From positions 26,696,001-26,760,000 of the forward strand of contig CM077597.1 of the NCBI GenBank assembly GCA_039654915.1: 64,000 nt of DNA, written 5' to 3'. This document shows, piece after piece, positions 1 through 10,197 of the stretch. This DNA comes from Aquilaria yunnanensis (taxonomy: Eukaryota; Streptophyta; Magnoliopsida; Malvales; Thymelaeaceae). The position numbers were made by a program, and so were the translations under genes. Position 1 is the first letter of the stretch. Each line of letters opens with the position of its first letter. The notes beneath the pieces were generated by a model. The model made no database searches. It was not told the DNA's origin and worked only from the letters and a program-made list of their open reading frames with translations.

Positions 1-581
1 GGAGAGGAACTTCGATTTCATGCTTGCTTTTTGAGTACTGTTCTATATTATGTTTTTACTGATGATCTCTGTTTGGTTTGGTTGCTGTGCTGCTAAACAG
101 TATAAAATAATAAACAAAAAGATAGATTTACTTTTCTGAATATGGATGCTTTCGATAAAGAAAATCTATGAACTAAGTCATCACTAGTATTTTCTTTCTA
201 ATAATCGAATCCTTGGGTTTTTCATGCTATTCGTGCTACTGTGAAATAACTGTTCATGTTTTGTTTATTTTCTGAATTTTTGAGCATTTTGGCAGGGAAA
301 TGAATTAATTTTTTTTTTTTTTTTGGTAAAATCTTTATTTAATCCTCCATCTTCTTATTTTCTTCCATATGAGCTACTAACCTCCTTTTATTGTTTATAC
401 TTTTCTTTGTTTACTTTGTTATTGTTGGTTTTCCCTTTCATTAAATTTGATCATTAAATAGACATAGAAGACAACATAAAATTTTTGATTTGATATGTAT
501 CTTTATAGTTTAATTTTAATTATTGTAATGCATTAAATGTGTATCAAATTATTAGAAATCCGTCCTAAGATGGATTATTTG
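1..581. other. AT-rich flank, no gene seen
   Basis: No open frame of note and no repeat boundary was recognised. The base composition (T-rich runs, poly-T at about 307-324) resembles plant intron or intergenic DNA. It does not resemble the matching part of the family X LTR copy at 41497-44072, so the LTR copy that follows appears to be truncated at its 5' side. Confidence 0.4.
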
Positions 582-675
582 TTCCATATCCGGGTGGTCC
601 GATAGGATCTATGGTATGGAAATATAAAAATTAAACTCCATGTCCAAATGATCCGCCAGGATCCATGGCTTGGAA
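582..675 (+). repeat. Pair of 40-bp motifs in family X LTR
   Basis: Two copies (582-621 and 636-675) of a 40-bp unit. The first starts TTCC and ends GGAA; the second starts CTCC and ends GGAA. Both carry a GGATC core word (GGATCT, GGATCC) and a TGG step before the end. Both are diverged versions of the unit at 1764-1850 and 41796-42014. Confidence 0.6.
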
Positions 676-899
676 AATATTTTTTAAATAAAGTATATAA
701 AATATATTTTTTTTATAAAGTATATAAATAAATTTTCTTTTATTATTAAAAAAAAATAAAAACTTTGGGCTAATATTTTACTTATCTCTTTATCCAGCAA
801 TATATTACTTATTTATTAAGTATAACTTTTTAGTTTCTTTATTAGTAAAAAGAATAAAAGGATATAAAAACTTCAGGATTTTATTTAGTAATATTTTAC

Positions 900-1222
900 T
901 TTTTGATTGAAAAACTTTGGGATAATATTTTACTTATTTATTTCTATTTAGTAATATTTTACTTTTTGATTGAAAAACTTTGGGATAATATTTTACCTAT
1001 TTATTTTTATTTAGTAATATTTTACTTTTTTTATTGAAAAACTTTGGGATAATATTTTACTTATTTATTTTTATTCAGTAATATTTTACTTTTTGATTGA
1101 AAAACTTTGGGATAATATTTTACTTATTTATTTCTATTTAGTAATATTTTACTTTTTGATTGAAAAAACTTTGGGATAATATTTTACTTATTTTTTTATC
1201 CAGTAATATTTTACTTATTTCT
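900..1222. repeat. 63-64 bp AT-rich minisatellite
   Basis: Five consecutive units contain AACTTTGGGATAATATTTTA beginning at 913, 976, 1040, 1103 and 1167, so the period alternates between 63 and 64 bases. Units differ at a few positions only (for example ATTTATTTCTATTTAG versus ATTTATTTTTATTCAG). A diverged sixth unit begins at 762. The array lies inside the family X LTR copy and is absent from the copy at 41497-44072, so it expanded after insertion or in a sub-lineage. Confidence 0.85.
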
Positions 1223-1763
1223 TTCAAAATAATAAAAAGATATAAATTTTTGTTTCCTTTATTAAATAAAATAAAATTTTACCCAAATAATTTCAAATAA
1301 AGGTAATAAAAACAAAGAAAAAAACTTTTTTTAAAATAAAATAAATATATGAAAATTAAATTTTTTTTATAATAATAAAAAATATAAATTTTTAATTCCT
1401 TTATTAAATAAATAAAAATCATAACCAAACGATTCCAAAAAAAAAAAAAAAAAAAAAACAATCAATTCTTTTTTTAAGTATATTGTTAAACCCAAAGATT
1501 AGATAATTATTTTAAAATATTTCAAAAAAAAGAAAGAATAGAAAAATAAAATTTTAGACAATATTTTTTTTAAGATCATTAAAAATCCAAAATTCTATGA
1601 CAAAAAAAAAAATAATTAATTAAATAATGAATAATAAATTAAAGATTTTTAACAAAAAAAAAATAAATTTTTATCATCAAATTTTAATTGAATAAAAATT
1701 AAATATAAAAGATAAAAATCCATATTTACAATATGGATTAAATTATTTAAAATATCATCAAAA

Positions 1764-1850
1764 TTCCGTGTCCGGATGACTCGGCAGAGTCTATGGTTCG
1801 GAATCAAATCTTCCGTGTCCAAATGACTCGGCAGAGTCCATGGTTCGGAA
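1764..1850 (+). repeat. Pair of 40-bp quasi-palindromic motifs
   Basis: Two 40-bp units (1764-1803, 1811-1850), each starting TTCCGTGTCC and ending GGTTCGGAA, with the shared core GACTCGGCAGAGTC. The outer five bases are mutually complementary (TTCCG / CGGAA). The same pair occurs in reverse complement at 41796-41835 and 41843-41882. Confidence 0.8.
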
Positions 1851-2118
1851 GTATAAAATTTTATACAAATTAACTTAAAAATCCACATTTCGACTAATTC
1901 AGTTAAAATTTCTAGTTTGAAAATTAACTGAATTTTTTTTAAAGCAAAGTAAAACAAAATTAAAATCAACTAAGGTGCCAATTTTGGGCGCTATAACAAT
2001 ATTGTTTTAGCGTAACCGTACTCCCGATCCCCGAACTCTCACAGACCAATTTTAAGGTGTCCAATCGACCTAGGTGAAACAGATTGGTGGCGACTCCCGA
2101 AAACCCGACGTTGCCACA

Positions 2119-3017
2119 ATATGCATTTACAAGAATAAAAATGCATTTATAAAAGAGAAAAGCTGATAATTTAAAATATCTATTAACTAAAAATAGAATA
2201 TTTCTGATACTGACATTACTAAAAGATAACTATCATATAGTTTAAATTAAAATTTTAGAGATTATTATCGAACAATATAAACATATCAGGGGGCAAAGTG
2301 TAGGTTTACAAAAATAAAGAGGGGAAACCATAGGTTACGTTAAACCTCAGGTGCGTATTTGTAATTTTTCCCAAAAGGGAATCAAGTTATGTGTTCAGCT
2401 AGTTGTCATTCTTTCTTCTTTTTTTTTTTTTTTTTTTGGCAATCCAGAATTTTGTACACTATAAGGTTTAAGGTATTAAGGATTAGGGTAAGGGAAAAAG
2501 ATGTCTCAAACCGAGGCTGCAGGCAGACCAGGTAGAACCCATGCCATTCTGCTGGGGTTTGGAACTTAGCTGTCAGTTTTAAATGGAAAAGATTTTGAAT
2601 TGCAGCCGATGGCTTTGAATAAAATTTGTTGATTCACATTAATATGATAACTGAAAATAATTTTTTTTTATCTTTGTGGCTTAGCCTGTAAACTGGTTGG
2701 GCCATTTATATGACTAATTTTTATAGTTACATTTATTAATTTATTTATGTGTCTACATGTACTAATATATAAAATCATACGAAAGATATCAAAATAAATA
2801 ACCAAATAAATAGGCTAGCTAAGTTTATAGGTTATAACTAATTTCATAACCCATCTAACGGCAGAATAGTAGTTCATATAAAATTTTTTTTTGGTCACTG
2901 TATTAAACAGATGTCTAAAATTCATTTTGAAGAAGAAAAGTATTTTTATTAAAAAATTAAAATATTATTTCCCTATTTTCCTATTTTAAAATTTGGTTTA
3001 AATTATTAGTAACTAAA
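2119..3017. other. Intergenic, nothing assigned
   Basis: AT-rich DNA without a long frame. It holds a poly-T run at about 2410-2437 and the short phrase CCCAAAAGGGAATC just before it. A 22-codon frame from the ATG at 2501 is too short to support. No repeat boundary was found. Confidence 0.4.
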
Positions 3018-3383
3018 TACTTTTTACATCCCAAAACTTTTGCTCCATTTGATGGTTTGTTGTATTTTGACTTGAATTTATTCATATTTTTTTTTGTTAG
3101 AAAAAAATTAAAAAAATATATTTAGAAACTACATATATTGATTTATCATTCGTATGTAAAGATTTTTCATTTACATATTAAAATTTTAAAAATGAAAAAT
3201 CTTAAATTAATTACAGAAAATAAATTGAGCAAAAAATTTTGGGACGGAGGGATGATAAATTAAGATATGTAGTTTTTAAATATATTTTTTTAATGTTTTC
3301 TAACAAACAATAATATGAATAAATTCAAGTTAAAATACAACAAAAAGTAAAATTGGGCAAAAATTTTGGAATGGAGGGAGTAC
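3018..3383. mobile_element. Stowaway-like MITE (foldback)
   Basis: The right end reads, on the - strand, GTACTCCCTCCATTCC, the hallmark of plant mariner-type Stowaway MITEs (CTCCCTCCGTYYC), and the left end is a decayed version (TACTTTTTACATCCCAAAAC) next to a TA. The two halves form a long inverted repeat: the left arm from about 3050 (TTGTTGTATTTTGACTTGAA) pairs over roughly 100 bases with the right arm ending near 3350. A second, internal terminal-like word, TTTTGGGACGGAGGGA, at about 3237-3252 suggests a duplicated or nested end. It has no coding capacity, as expected for this class. Confidence 0.75.
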
Positions 3384-3903
3384 TTGTTAATAATGTTAAG
3401 TAAGTTGTAATAAAAAAATTATTGAGAAGTAATTAATTTTAAAAAATATTTAAATAAAATATAAACTATTAATTTTAAAAATTAGTTAAATACAATGTTA
3501 TGTATCAAATAACATTCAATGTACTAACATATTGAAAAATATTTAAAATATAAAATTATTTAAAAACTTGTACAAATAAAGAATAATGTGGCCCAAATTT
3601 TAATAATACAACACATTTAGAAAAACATGGGATCTAACGAGAGGCCAACAAAAGTGAAGCCCGGTGATTATTTGTCCCATAGAAACATGAGCTAGAGACA
3701 TGGATTAGTCTAATTAAAACATGGGCTTGAGAAATAAACTTGCCCCAGAAAAAAAAATAGGGGAATTAGCCCAAACTAACGAAATACGCAGGACTGTGAC
3801 AAATACTGGGGTCAGATTGCAAATGGATGAAAAAAGTTGGGACCTTTGTGCAATGAAGATGAGAGTTACGAAATGAATATGTGCAATTTTCCAGAAAAAA
3901 TGG
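3384..3903. other. Intergenic, nothing assigned
   Basis: AT-rich sequence without a supportable frame; a possible upstream region of the weak gene candidate that starts near 3985. Confidence 0.3.
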
Positions 3904-3912
3904 ACATAAAAG
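3904..3912 (+). promoter_or_regulatory. Possible TATA-like box
   Basis: ACATAAAAG lies about 80 bases before the ATG at 3985 and is followed by a CT-rich leader (TCCCTCTCTCTCTCTTCC), a common plant 5'-UTR composition. Weak evidence on its own. Confidence 0.25.
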
Positions 3913-3984
3913 CCGGTTTTTTTGGAGCTGAATCATTTGCGTCCCTCTCTCTCTCTTCCTGCTCTCGTATCTCTCTAGAATTTT

Positions 3985-4553
3985 ATGGATTTCGTTAGCA
4001 TTGCATCGGCCGGTTGAATTTTTTGGTCCATTGCCACTGTGGGGATAAATATTCCGGTAGCTGCTCTGCCGTACGTATTTGTTTTTTGGCATCAGAGGCA
4101 CCGTTCACAATGGAAATTTTCCAAAAATTGTTCGTTTTTTCATCAATCAATTCTTTGTTCTCTTCTCTATCATTCTCTCAAAAGTATCTTGCATGGTTTC
4201 TCAATATTTTTTGTGTACATATAGGCTTACAGATTAGGATTTCTGTTTCCTTCGTCCAATTTCAAATCTCTACCATCATTTTACTTTCCTACTAACTCTG
4301 ATTAACCTATAGAAGAGAAAGAGCTTCGAAAAGGCAACTGGTTATCTTAGATCTACTTGTAAAATGTTTGAAAACCATAGGTATTTCCCTAATTTAATAT
4401 TATCCATTAAATCTTGCACTGGTTAGTTGGAAGGCAGGCATTCTTTATCCCTGGAAGAGGAGTGTCCCGCCGTGCTAGTGGTGGTTGTTTTGTCGAAGGG
4501 GTGGCGCGTCCATTATGCACTCCTCCTTGTGATGTAGGGCTAATACAAAAAAG
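3985..4553 (+). CDS. Candidate first exons of an unidentified gene (partial)
   Basis: Two short stretches could splice in frame: exon 1 at 3985-4012 (MDFVSIASA, donor CCG|GTTGAA) and exon 2 at 4427-4553 (acceptor CTGGTTAG, donor AAG|GTAAAA). The spliced frame reads without stops for about 51 codons and includes FIPGRGVSRR and ARPLCTPPCDVGLIQK. The CT-rich leader and a TATA-like word upstream fit a plant promoter. A third exon could begin at 4659 (acceptor ATTTTAG), but I could not follow the gene to a stop. The two-cysteine segment faintly recalls the start of GRF-type zinc fingers, but the diagnostic residues are not present, so no function is claimed. It may equally be a decayed gene fragment or chance; exon 2 is also open on the other strand. 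Confidence 0.22.
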
Positions 4554-5041
4554 GTAAAACCCATCCCTATCCTACAATAACTATTTTGTTTTCTCACTAA
4601 CTTATGGTCTGACCAAATTAACTACTATGTTTCATGTACACCGAGATACACATTTTAGCCATTGGATGGGGTTGATGGAAGGTAGCATGCATGAGGATGA
4701 TGGCAAGCTAAGAATCTTTTTTTTTTTATGTGTTTTAGTCCGAATGTTCCCTGCCTTGTTTGCTTGTTATAAAATTGAAAGCTACGCTGAAATGAATTAT
4801 TGTTTGTTAACATAGATCTGGGTTAACTAATAGTCTGACTCATATGGATAGATTCTTAAGTGTAGAACAATAAGTAGGTCTAAGTAAATGCAATGTGCTT
4901 GTACATTAGAGTAGAGATTTAATAACATGAAAACCAAACATATAAACAAACATAGTAGGAAATAGCAGTTTTACAAGCAATATAAATAAAAACTGAGTCT
5001 TGTAAGCAAGAATAATAAATGGCTAAGAAATTAAAAAAGGT

Positions 5042-5230
5042 TTAATCATTAAGATCATCCTCTTCTAGATCAATATCGACAGAAGTGTTATCCTCTTCGT
5101 ACAGTGCTAACCTAGCCTTTAAAGCCACTACATCTGCCTCCAGCTCATTCATTTTGTCAACATAGACATTGGTTAGGCAAGTTTGATTGTAATACAACAG
5201 TCCTTGGTCAAACTTAAAACCTTCATATAT
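5042..5230 (-). CDS. Putative terminal exon, acidic coiled-coil C-terminus (partial gene)
   Basis: Read on the - strand, a 63-codon frame begins directly after a good splice acceptor (TTTGCATTTCAG, acceptor bases at 5231-5233) and ends with TAA at 5042-5044. It encodes a segment with FKFDQGLLYYNQT, then a heptad-like stretch KMNELEADVVALKARLALYE that should form a short coiled coil, and an acidic tail DLEEDDLND. Exon length is a multiple of three, and the amino-acid mix is far from that of random AT-rich frames. Upstream exons would lie to the right (higher coordinates), and a - strand TATA box stands near 7288, but I could not place them. The family was not recognised. It could be a real gene's last exon or a captured fragment. 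The frame was too short and lacked a start codon, so simple ORF scans miss it. Confidence 0.45.
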   Translation of the reverse strand: MYEGFKFDQGLLYYNQTCLTNVYVDKMNELEADVVALKARLALYEEDNTSVDIDLEEDDLND

Positions 5231-7283
5231 CTGAAATGCAAATTAGGAAAGATAGTCATAGTTAAATAAGAACTTGGAGAGTGGATTAAAGTGCTGCTTT
5301 TGTTCTTGGCTATGAATATTCAATTTGGTGAAAGGCGTGAGTTGTGGGAGCTAAGGGCAGGTGCACTCTGATCTACGGCACAAAAAATTCCAGGCATTAT
5401 TAACTTTAAACAATCTTGGACTATGAGATGAATGTGAAATGATTTTGAGCACCTGTGCTATTTCTAACTATTTATATATAGGGAAGACATGAGCATGTAA
5501 AATTATTTTGATTTGATGGCTTGATACTTACAAAATCAAACGAATAAAAATCTATGCCTAAAAATATGAAAGGAATGACCATGTGGAAAAGATAAATTTG
5601 CTATCTGCAAAAAACAGTGTATACCTGTTAGAGTTTTGCAATGATTGTGTCTGAAGTTGAATATATGTACATCATGAGCATGTGTATGGTCCTAAAAATG
5701 GAATCTGATTAAAAATCGAAGAGGCTTGTGTGCAAATATGGTCCAAGGTTTTGATGAATTTGATTGAGATTATTGGGATAACAACCATTTCATCCTGCAT
5801 TAAAATGTTTAAAAATGATAATGGAAAGTACTAACTGAGAATATGTATTTAGAACAAAAGTTATGGGCAAGAAAGAAAAATAAAATTAGTGGAGGGAATC
5901 AATGCATTTAAAAGCAAAATTGAGTCACTGCATTTTTAGAAAATCTAAAACCTAAACAAAGTTTCTCCAAAAAATAAATTTCACAAGTTATAGCTATAGG
6001 AATGTGCCACCATATTGCACTTTCTCTAAGGAGTTGCTTTAGTAAATTATCAAAGGTGGAATGAATCTTAAGAGTTTAAAGGAGGAAACACACACAGGAA
6101 GTAAGAAATATAAACAGATTGTATGAGATTAACATAATTAATTTTGAACCTATTTATTTGTTGGCACTTTTATTTGTTTCTATTGGCTGTGCTTTGTTGC
6201 TGATTGTCCTGCCATGAATGCATCATAGAACATCATAAATAACTTGATTAAAATCTTTTGATCAGAAATAGAGAGGAAACAAAATACCTATCTGGCAATT
6301 TGGTTGTGCATGTTGCTACAGTTCTCTGTGTGAGTTGCAAATTGCTTATGTGATTTGGAAATTTGGAAAGATTAGTTACATATATTGATGGTAGGTAATC
6401 TTGTGTGTGATGTGTTTAGTCATCTGTGAAATCACTTGGAATGAACACATAGTATAGCAGTGTGAGTTTCTGTAGGTTAAAAGGTTGATTACACTAAAAA
6501 TCTGAGAACTCAAAACTACATGGGTTGGAAATGGGTATTTACCTGTAAATTGCATAAATGTGTTAAATGCATTGCCGCTATGAAAGAAATCAATAGTCAT
6601 TGGTAATTGATACAACCAATGACTTGTACAGGATAGTGGTATAACAGCACTGTTGTGGAAGAAAGAATTGAGCTAACTAAAGGACAGGTGGACAACCGAG
6701 AAACCTCTTGGTTAACACAATCTCCTGCTGCACAGCTGAACATAGCATAGAGATTTGGTGGAAGGGAAAAACTTGAAACTATTCTACATTATATACCAAC
6801 ATTGTAATTGACACATTAAACTAATTGTACATAGTGGATAACTGCGTTGAATGATAGTGGGGATGGTAATTGTTTAAGTCAGTGCGTTGATACATCAAAT
6901 TAATTGAGTTAAAAAACTGCCATTTAGTAGCATGGGAATAAACTGCTAGTTAGTGGATATGAAAAAATGGGTTAGAATACAGTTGCCTTTAAACATTAAA
7001 GACACAAATTAGTGGACCCCTAATTCAGAAAAATGTATTTTGGTAAAAATAAATGACACGTATCATCTTCCAGTTGAATGTGGCAGCATATTAAAAATAT
7101 TTGAACTAGGTACAAGTCAAACTATCTGTGAATGAATGTGCGACACGTGTTTATGGATGGGGTAATTATGGAAATTACCACGTGTTGTTCTCTACTGCAT
7201 TTAAAATTATACGTGTCTATATTACATTGGGTATGAAAGGTTTTTTCACTGTAAAAAGACAACGCAGCCAAGTGACTTGCTTC
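5231..7283 (-). other. Possible introns/upstream exons of the 5042-5230 gene
   Basis: No long frame was found. A 79-codon frame at 6376-6615 (- strand) is open but has no recognisable domain and no clear splice context, so I do not call it an exon. The region is non-repetitive at the resolution of reading by eye. Confidence 0.25.
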
Positions 7284-7291
7284 TATTTATA
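7284..7291 (-). promoter_or_regulatory. Candidate TATA box for a leftward transcript
   Basis: On the - strand the sequence reads CTATAAATAGAAGC, an excellent plant TATA box with the preferred flanks. Transcription would run left, toward the exon at 5042-5230. Two CACGTG (G-box) cores lie at about 7143-7150 and 7179-7186; they would fall within the first 150 transcribed bases, or act as promoter elements if the real direction is rightward. Confidence 0.4.
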
Positions 7292-9955
7292 GATGTGGCC
7301 TCACTAGTTACTGCCAAACAGTTTTCAATTTGATACTTTAACACAGAGTTAAAGCACAAGGCTCATGGCCCAATAGTGATGGATCTAGAACATGTTTAAA
7401 ATGAGATCCATATATAAGCATAAATTATAATGCACTAAAAATTGATTTGATCAAAAGTTAAACTTTAAACTATAATACAACTATTTAAAGAGAATATATC
7501 CCTTTGTAATTGTTCTCTTGTAAATTTTTTGGTGCCAAAAAACCAAAATAAAAAAAACACAACCATCTAAAAAAAATCTATTAGTTAATTAGTAATAGTA
7601 TACATATAAACAAATATTATTTTTAGTAATTTTTAGTTTTAATTTGAATTAAGTTATTAAAATTTGATTGATTTTGAAAACATATTACTTCTATAGTCAC
7701 TAAATATATATGCTTTCTATTTAACTTTAAATTGAATAAGTCTTTAAAATTGTTTAGAAACTTTAAAAATGAATTTTGAGAGATAAAAATCTATAAAAGG
7801 TAAAGCATGATATTTAGTTAATTTTTTTTAAAAAAATTAAAGAGCAGCTTCACTTTTTAAGGTGGATTACCTATAAATTTATTAATTCTAATTTTTTTGA
7901 ATAAAATAATGCAAACATAGTAGAGTTTATGGTTTCACACAAATATCAAGTAGTAAATAATTTATTTCTTTGAAGACATTGACACTTTTATTAGGGATCA
8001 ATATGACTTGTTTGAAAGTTTTGAGCATAACTTGATTTGTAAAGTTCAATAGTTAGAGGCTAACGCGTAATTTGAAGGCTAACTAAACTAATTAAGTAAA
8101 GTATAAGACCTAAGGTTGGATCTTGATGCCATGATTTTAAGATTAGAATGAAAAACAGCAAAAAAAATAATTTGTGAGTTAAAATTTTTGTTTCAACAAT
8201 TTTCTTTTTGTGAAGATATTATTGTGTTGCCTTTTGTTCCTAAGTTTTAATTTGGAATTGTGAGGACAAATAAAAAATTAAAGTGAGATCCACTCTTAAT
8301 TTTATGCACTTATTTATTTATTTTTTTAAAGAAAAGTGAGGTCCGTAAATATTACTTTAATCTATATAAGTTCGCCTATGGGCCCTAACTATTATCATAA
8401 CTCAGAGCTGTACAGATGTGTATATAAGATGTTTCTCCACACCAATTACTTTTGAGTTTGATTACCAAAAATTGATGTACGTTTTCTTGAAGATTGTTTA
8501 GATCAAATTCCTACTCCATTTTTTTTTTCATCATACAAAATTGGGATCATAGCATCAGATTGTAAATTATAAGATTCCACTAAAAGATCACAATTACTTG
8601 TAATAAAATAGTATACTTCATACAGAAAACAAATTAAATTGGAAACTTAAGTGAAGTTCAAATGTCATAACATTAATACAACATAATTCATGTTACAACA
8701 AAAATAAAGCCCAAGCCGTAGTGGAATGTACATGAACGTAACTAACATAATAACCGATGCAAGTATGGAAAAAATTCATAAACAAACATAACTTACATAA
8801 TAACGGCAAACTTATGGAGGTGATTTCAAAGTTTCAAGTTTTGTTAGACTTACACAATAACGCCATGAATTCTTTTTCTTTTTGGGTTTAAGTAACTATT
8901 CAAGTCATATGACTATTAACTTGGGTAGCCCAACCTAGGTAACAACCAATGTTGTTAGAGTCAATGAAGGAGTAACCTAAAAACATAGACGAGTGGTGGG
9001 TTAGTTGGTGCAACTAATTTAATCGAATGGGCCAACCGCAACACACAACAGCCTTTGCATATATGCATGCTCGAACATTGTCAAGCATGTCCTATTGCTC
9101 CTATCTAGAATACAATATACTTTCAAGTTTTTCTTTATACATATGTCATATTATAAGATTTTAATATTTTATATACCATAACAAAATAACAGACAATCTT
9201 AATGTGTAACAATCTAAGTGTATAGTCATTCAAGTTTTAAACTTAAATTCCCAAATATTCCAAAAAAATATGCATAAATAATTAATTAATTTTTCTTGAA
9301 GATAAATTCCATAAACTACTAATAATATAACAAAAATGTAATAGCCACTATTGAAACTTTGCCTTGAGACCGTCATTTGCATTCTTTTAACTTCTATTTT
9401 TTTTAAATTTTTTTTTTTCAACTTTTGGCCAACTAAACATTGACTCAACATAATTAAGTAATCTAAGTTACAAAGCCTACATTACAGAAAAAAAAAGAAG
9501 TGCAATGCCCAAAACCAACATAAGTACGGTCTAACTCGGGTTAACTAAGTTACCTGAGCCACTGAGTCAAATAGGTTTGACGGGTTTGACTGGGTTTTGA
9601 CCAAAGTGGGTTCAATGGTGCAACATAGCCCGTTGTGCTCCTTGGGTCACGAATGAACTGGTCTAACTAGTCGTGCAGGGCCAGGTTTGATGTCAAAGGG
9701 AATAACGGCCAAATCACTTAAACTTTCTAATTAGGTATAAAATACAAGTGTAATCAAAAGAAGCCAACACCAAATACAATAGATATAATTGAAAGTTCCT
9801 ATTGATCTTACGATCTTAATCACGACCCTATTTGATCATACTCTATCATCAATCCTATTACTTTTCGATAAGATTTTATAAAATTAGATCATGAGATCAC
9901 ATATCCAGATCTTCTATTTCGGACTAGCTCATTATCTGGGCCACGTTATTTGACA
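7292..9955. other. AT-rich intergenic region
   Basis: No supportable gene. Long A/T runs dominate, with many short frames of lysine, phenylalanine and isoleucine that are compositional. The stretch 9540-9700 has a word-repeat texture (GGGTTTGAC, CGGGTTTGACTGGGTTTTGA) like decayed retroelement DNA, but no boundary could be set. Confidence 0.4.
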
Positions 9956-10026
9956 AGTCCACGGCTGATTATAAAAACAAGAGTCCACGGCTGATTATAA
10001 AAACAATCAAGTCCACGGCTGATGCC
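9956..10026 (+). repeat. Three-copy direct repeat upstream of the Cys/Asn-rich gene
   Basis: AGTCCACGGCTGAT occurs three times, at about 9956, 9982 and 10010. The first two copies continue into TATAAAAACAA, so the unit is 26-28 bases; the third diverges after CTGAT. The array ends about 90 bases before the gene's TATA box, placing it in the proximal promoter, where each copy could be a protein-binding site. The TATAAAA within the first two copies is an extra TATA-like word, but it lies too far upstream to be the main one. Confidence 0.75.
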
Positions 10027-10116
10027 GTGAGCATATTACTTTGTCCTCTCCTCTCGCCTATCATATTTTAATACATCCACCCCATTAAATCTACACGCTT
10101 TCCCCTCCTCCTCACC

Positions 10117-10124
10117 TATAAAAA
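10117..10124 (+). promoter_or_regulatory. TATA box of the Cys/Asn-rich gene
   Basis: TATAAAAA in the context CTCACCTATAAAAAG, 80 bases before the ATG, preceded by a pyrimidine-rich stretch (CTTTCCCCTCCTCCTCACC). This predicts transcription from about 10150 and a leader of about 45-50 bases. Confidence 0.7.
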
Positions 10125-10197
10125 GTTATCCTCCACAGAATTAATCGTCCCGCAGCCTTGGCTGGTTTTGGTTTAAGCTCTTTGTGAGACAAGAAAA

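Larger units (their letters stand above)
582..2118 (+). mobile_element. Truncated LTR, retrotransposon family X
   Basis: The last 380 bases match, in reverse complement, the first 380 bases of the solo LTR at 41497-44072: a stretch with the conserved words GGTGGCGACTCCCG and CCCGACGTTGCCACA, and a terminal CA at 2118. Both copies also carry the same 40-bp motif (here at 582-621, 636-675, 1764-1803 and 1811-1850). Transcription would run on the + strand, judged from the TATA box in the other copy. The 5' part of the LTR is missing or unrecognisable, and about 1.1 kb of AT-rich minisatellite and poly-A/T DNA lies between the motif pairs where the other copy has under 100 bases. No primer binding site follows 2118. 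It is probably an old solo LTR; the left boundary is approximate. Confidence 0.65.

Noticed and set aside
1279..1969. Two - strand frames rich in Phe, Ile and Leu
   Set aside because: Compositional frames of AT-rich LTR sequence containing poly-A and the 40-bp motifs.
9230..9451. 73-codon - strand frame
   Set aside because: Lys- and Phe-rich frame over poly-T DNA; no splice or promoter context, no domain.
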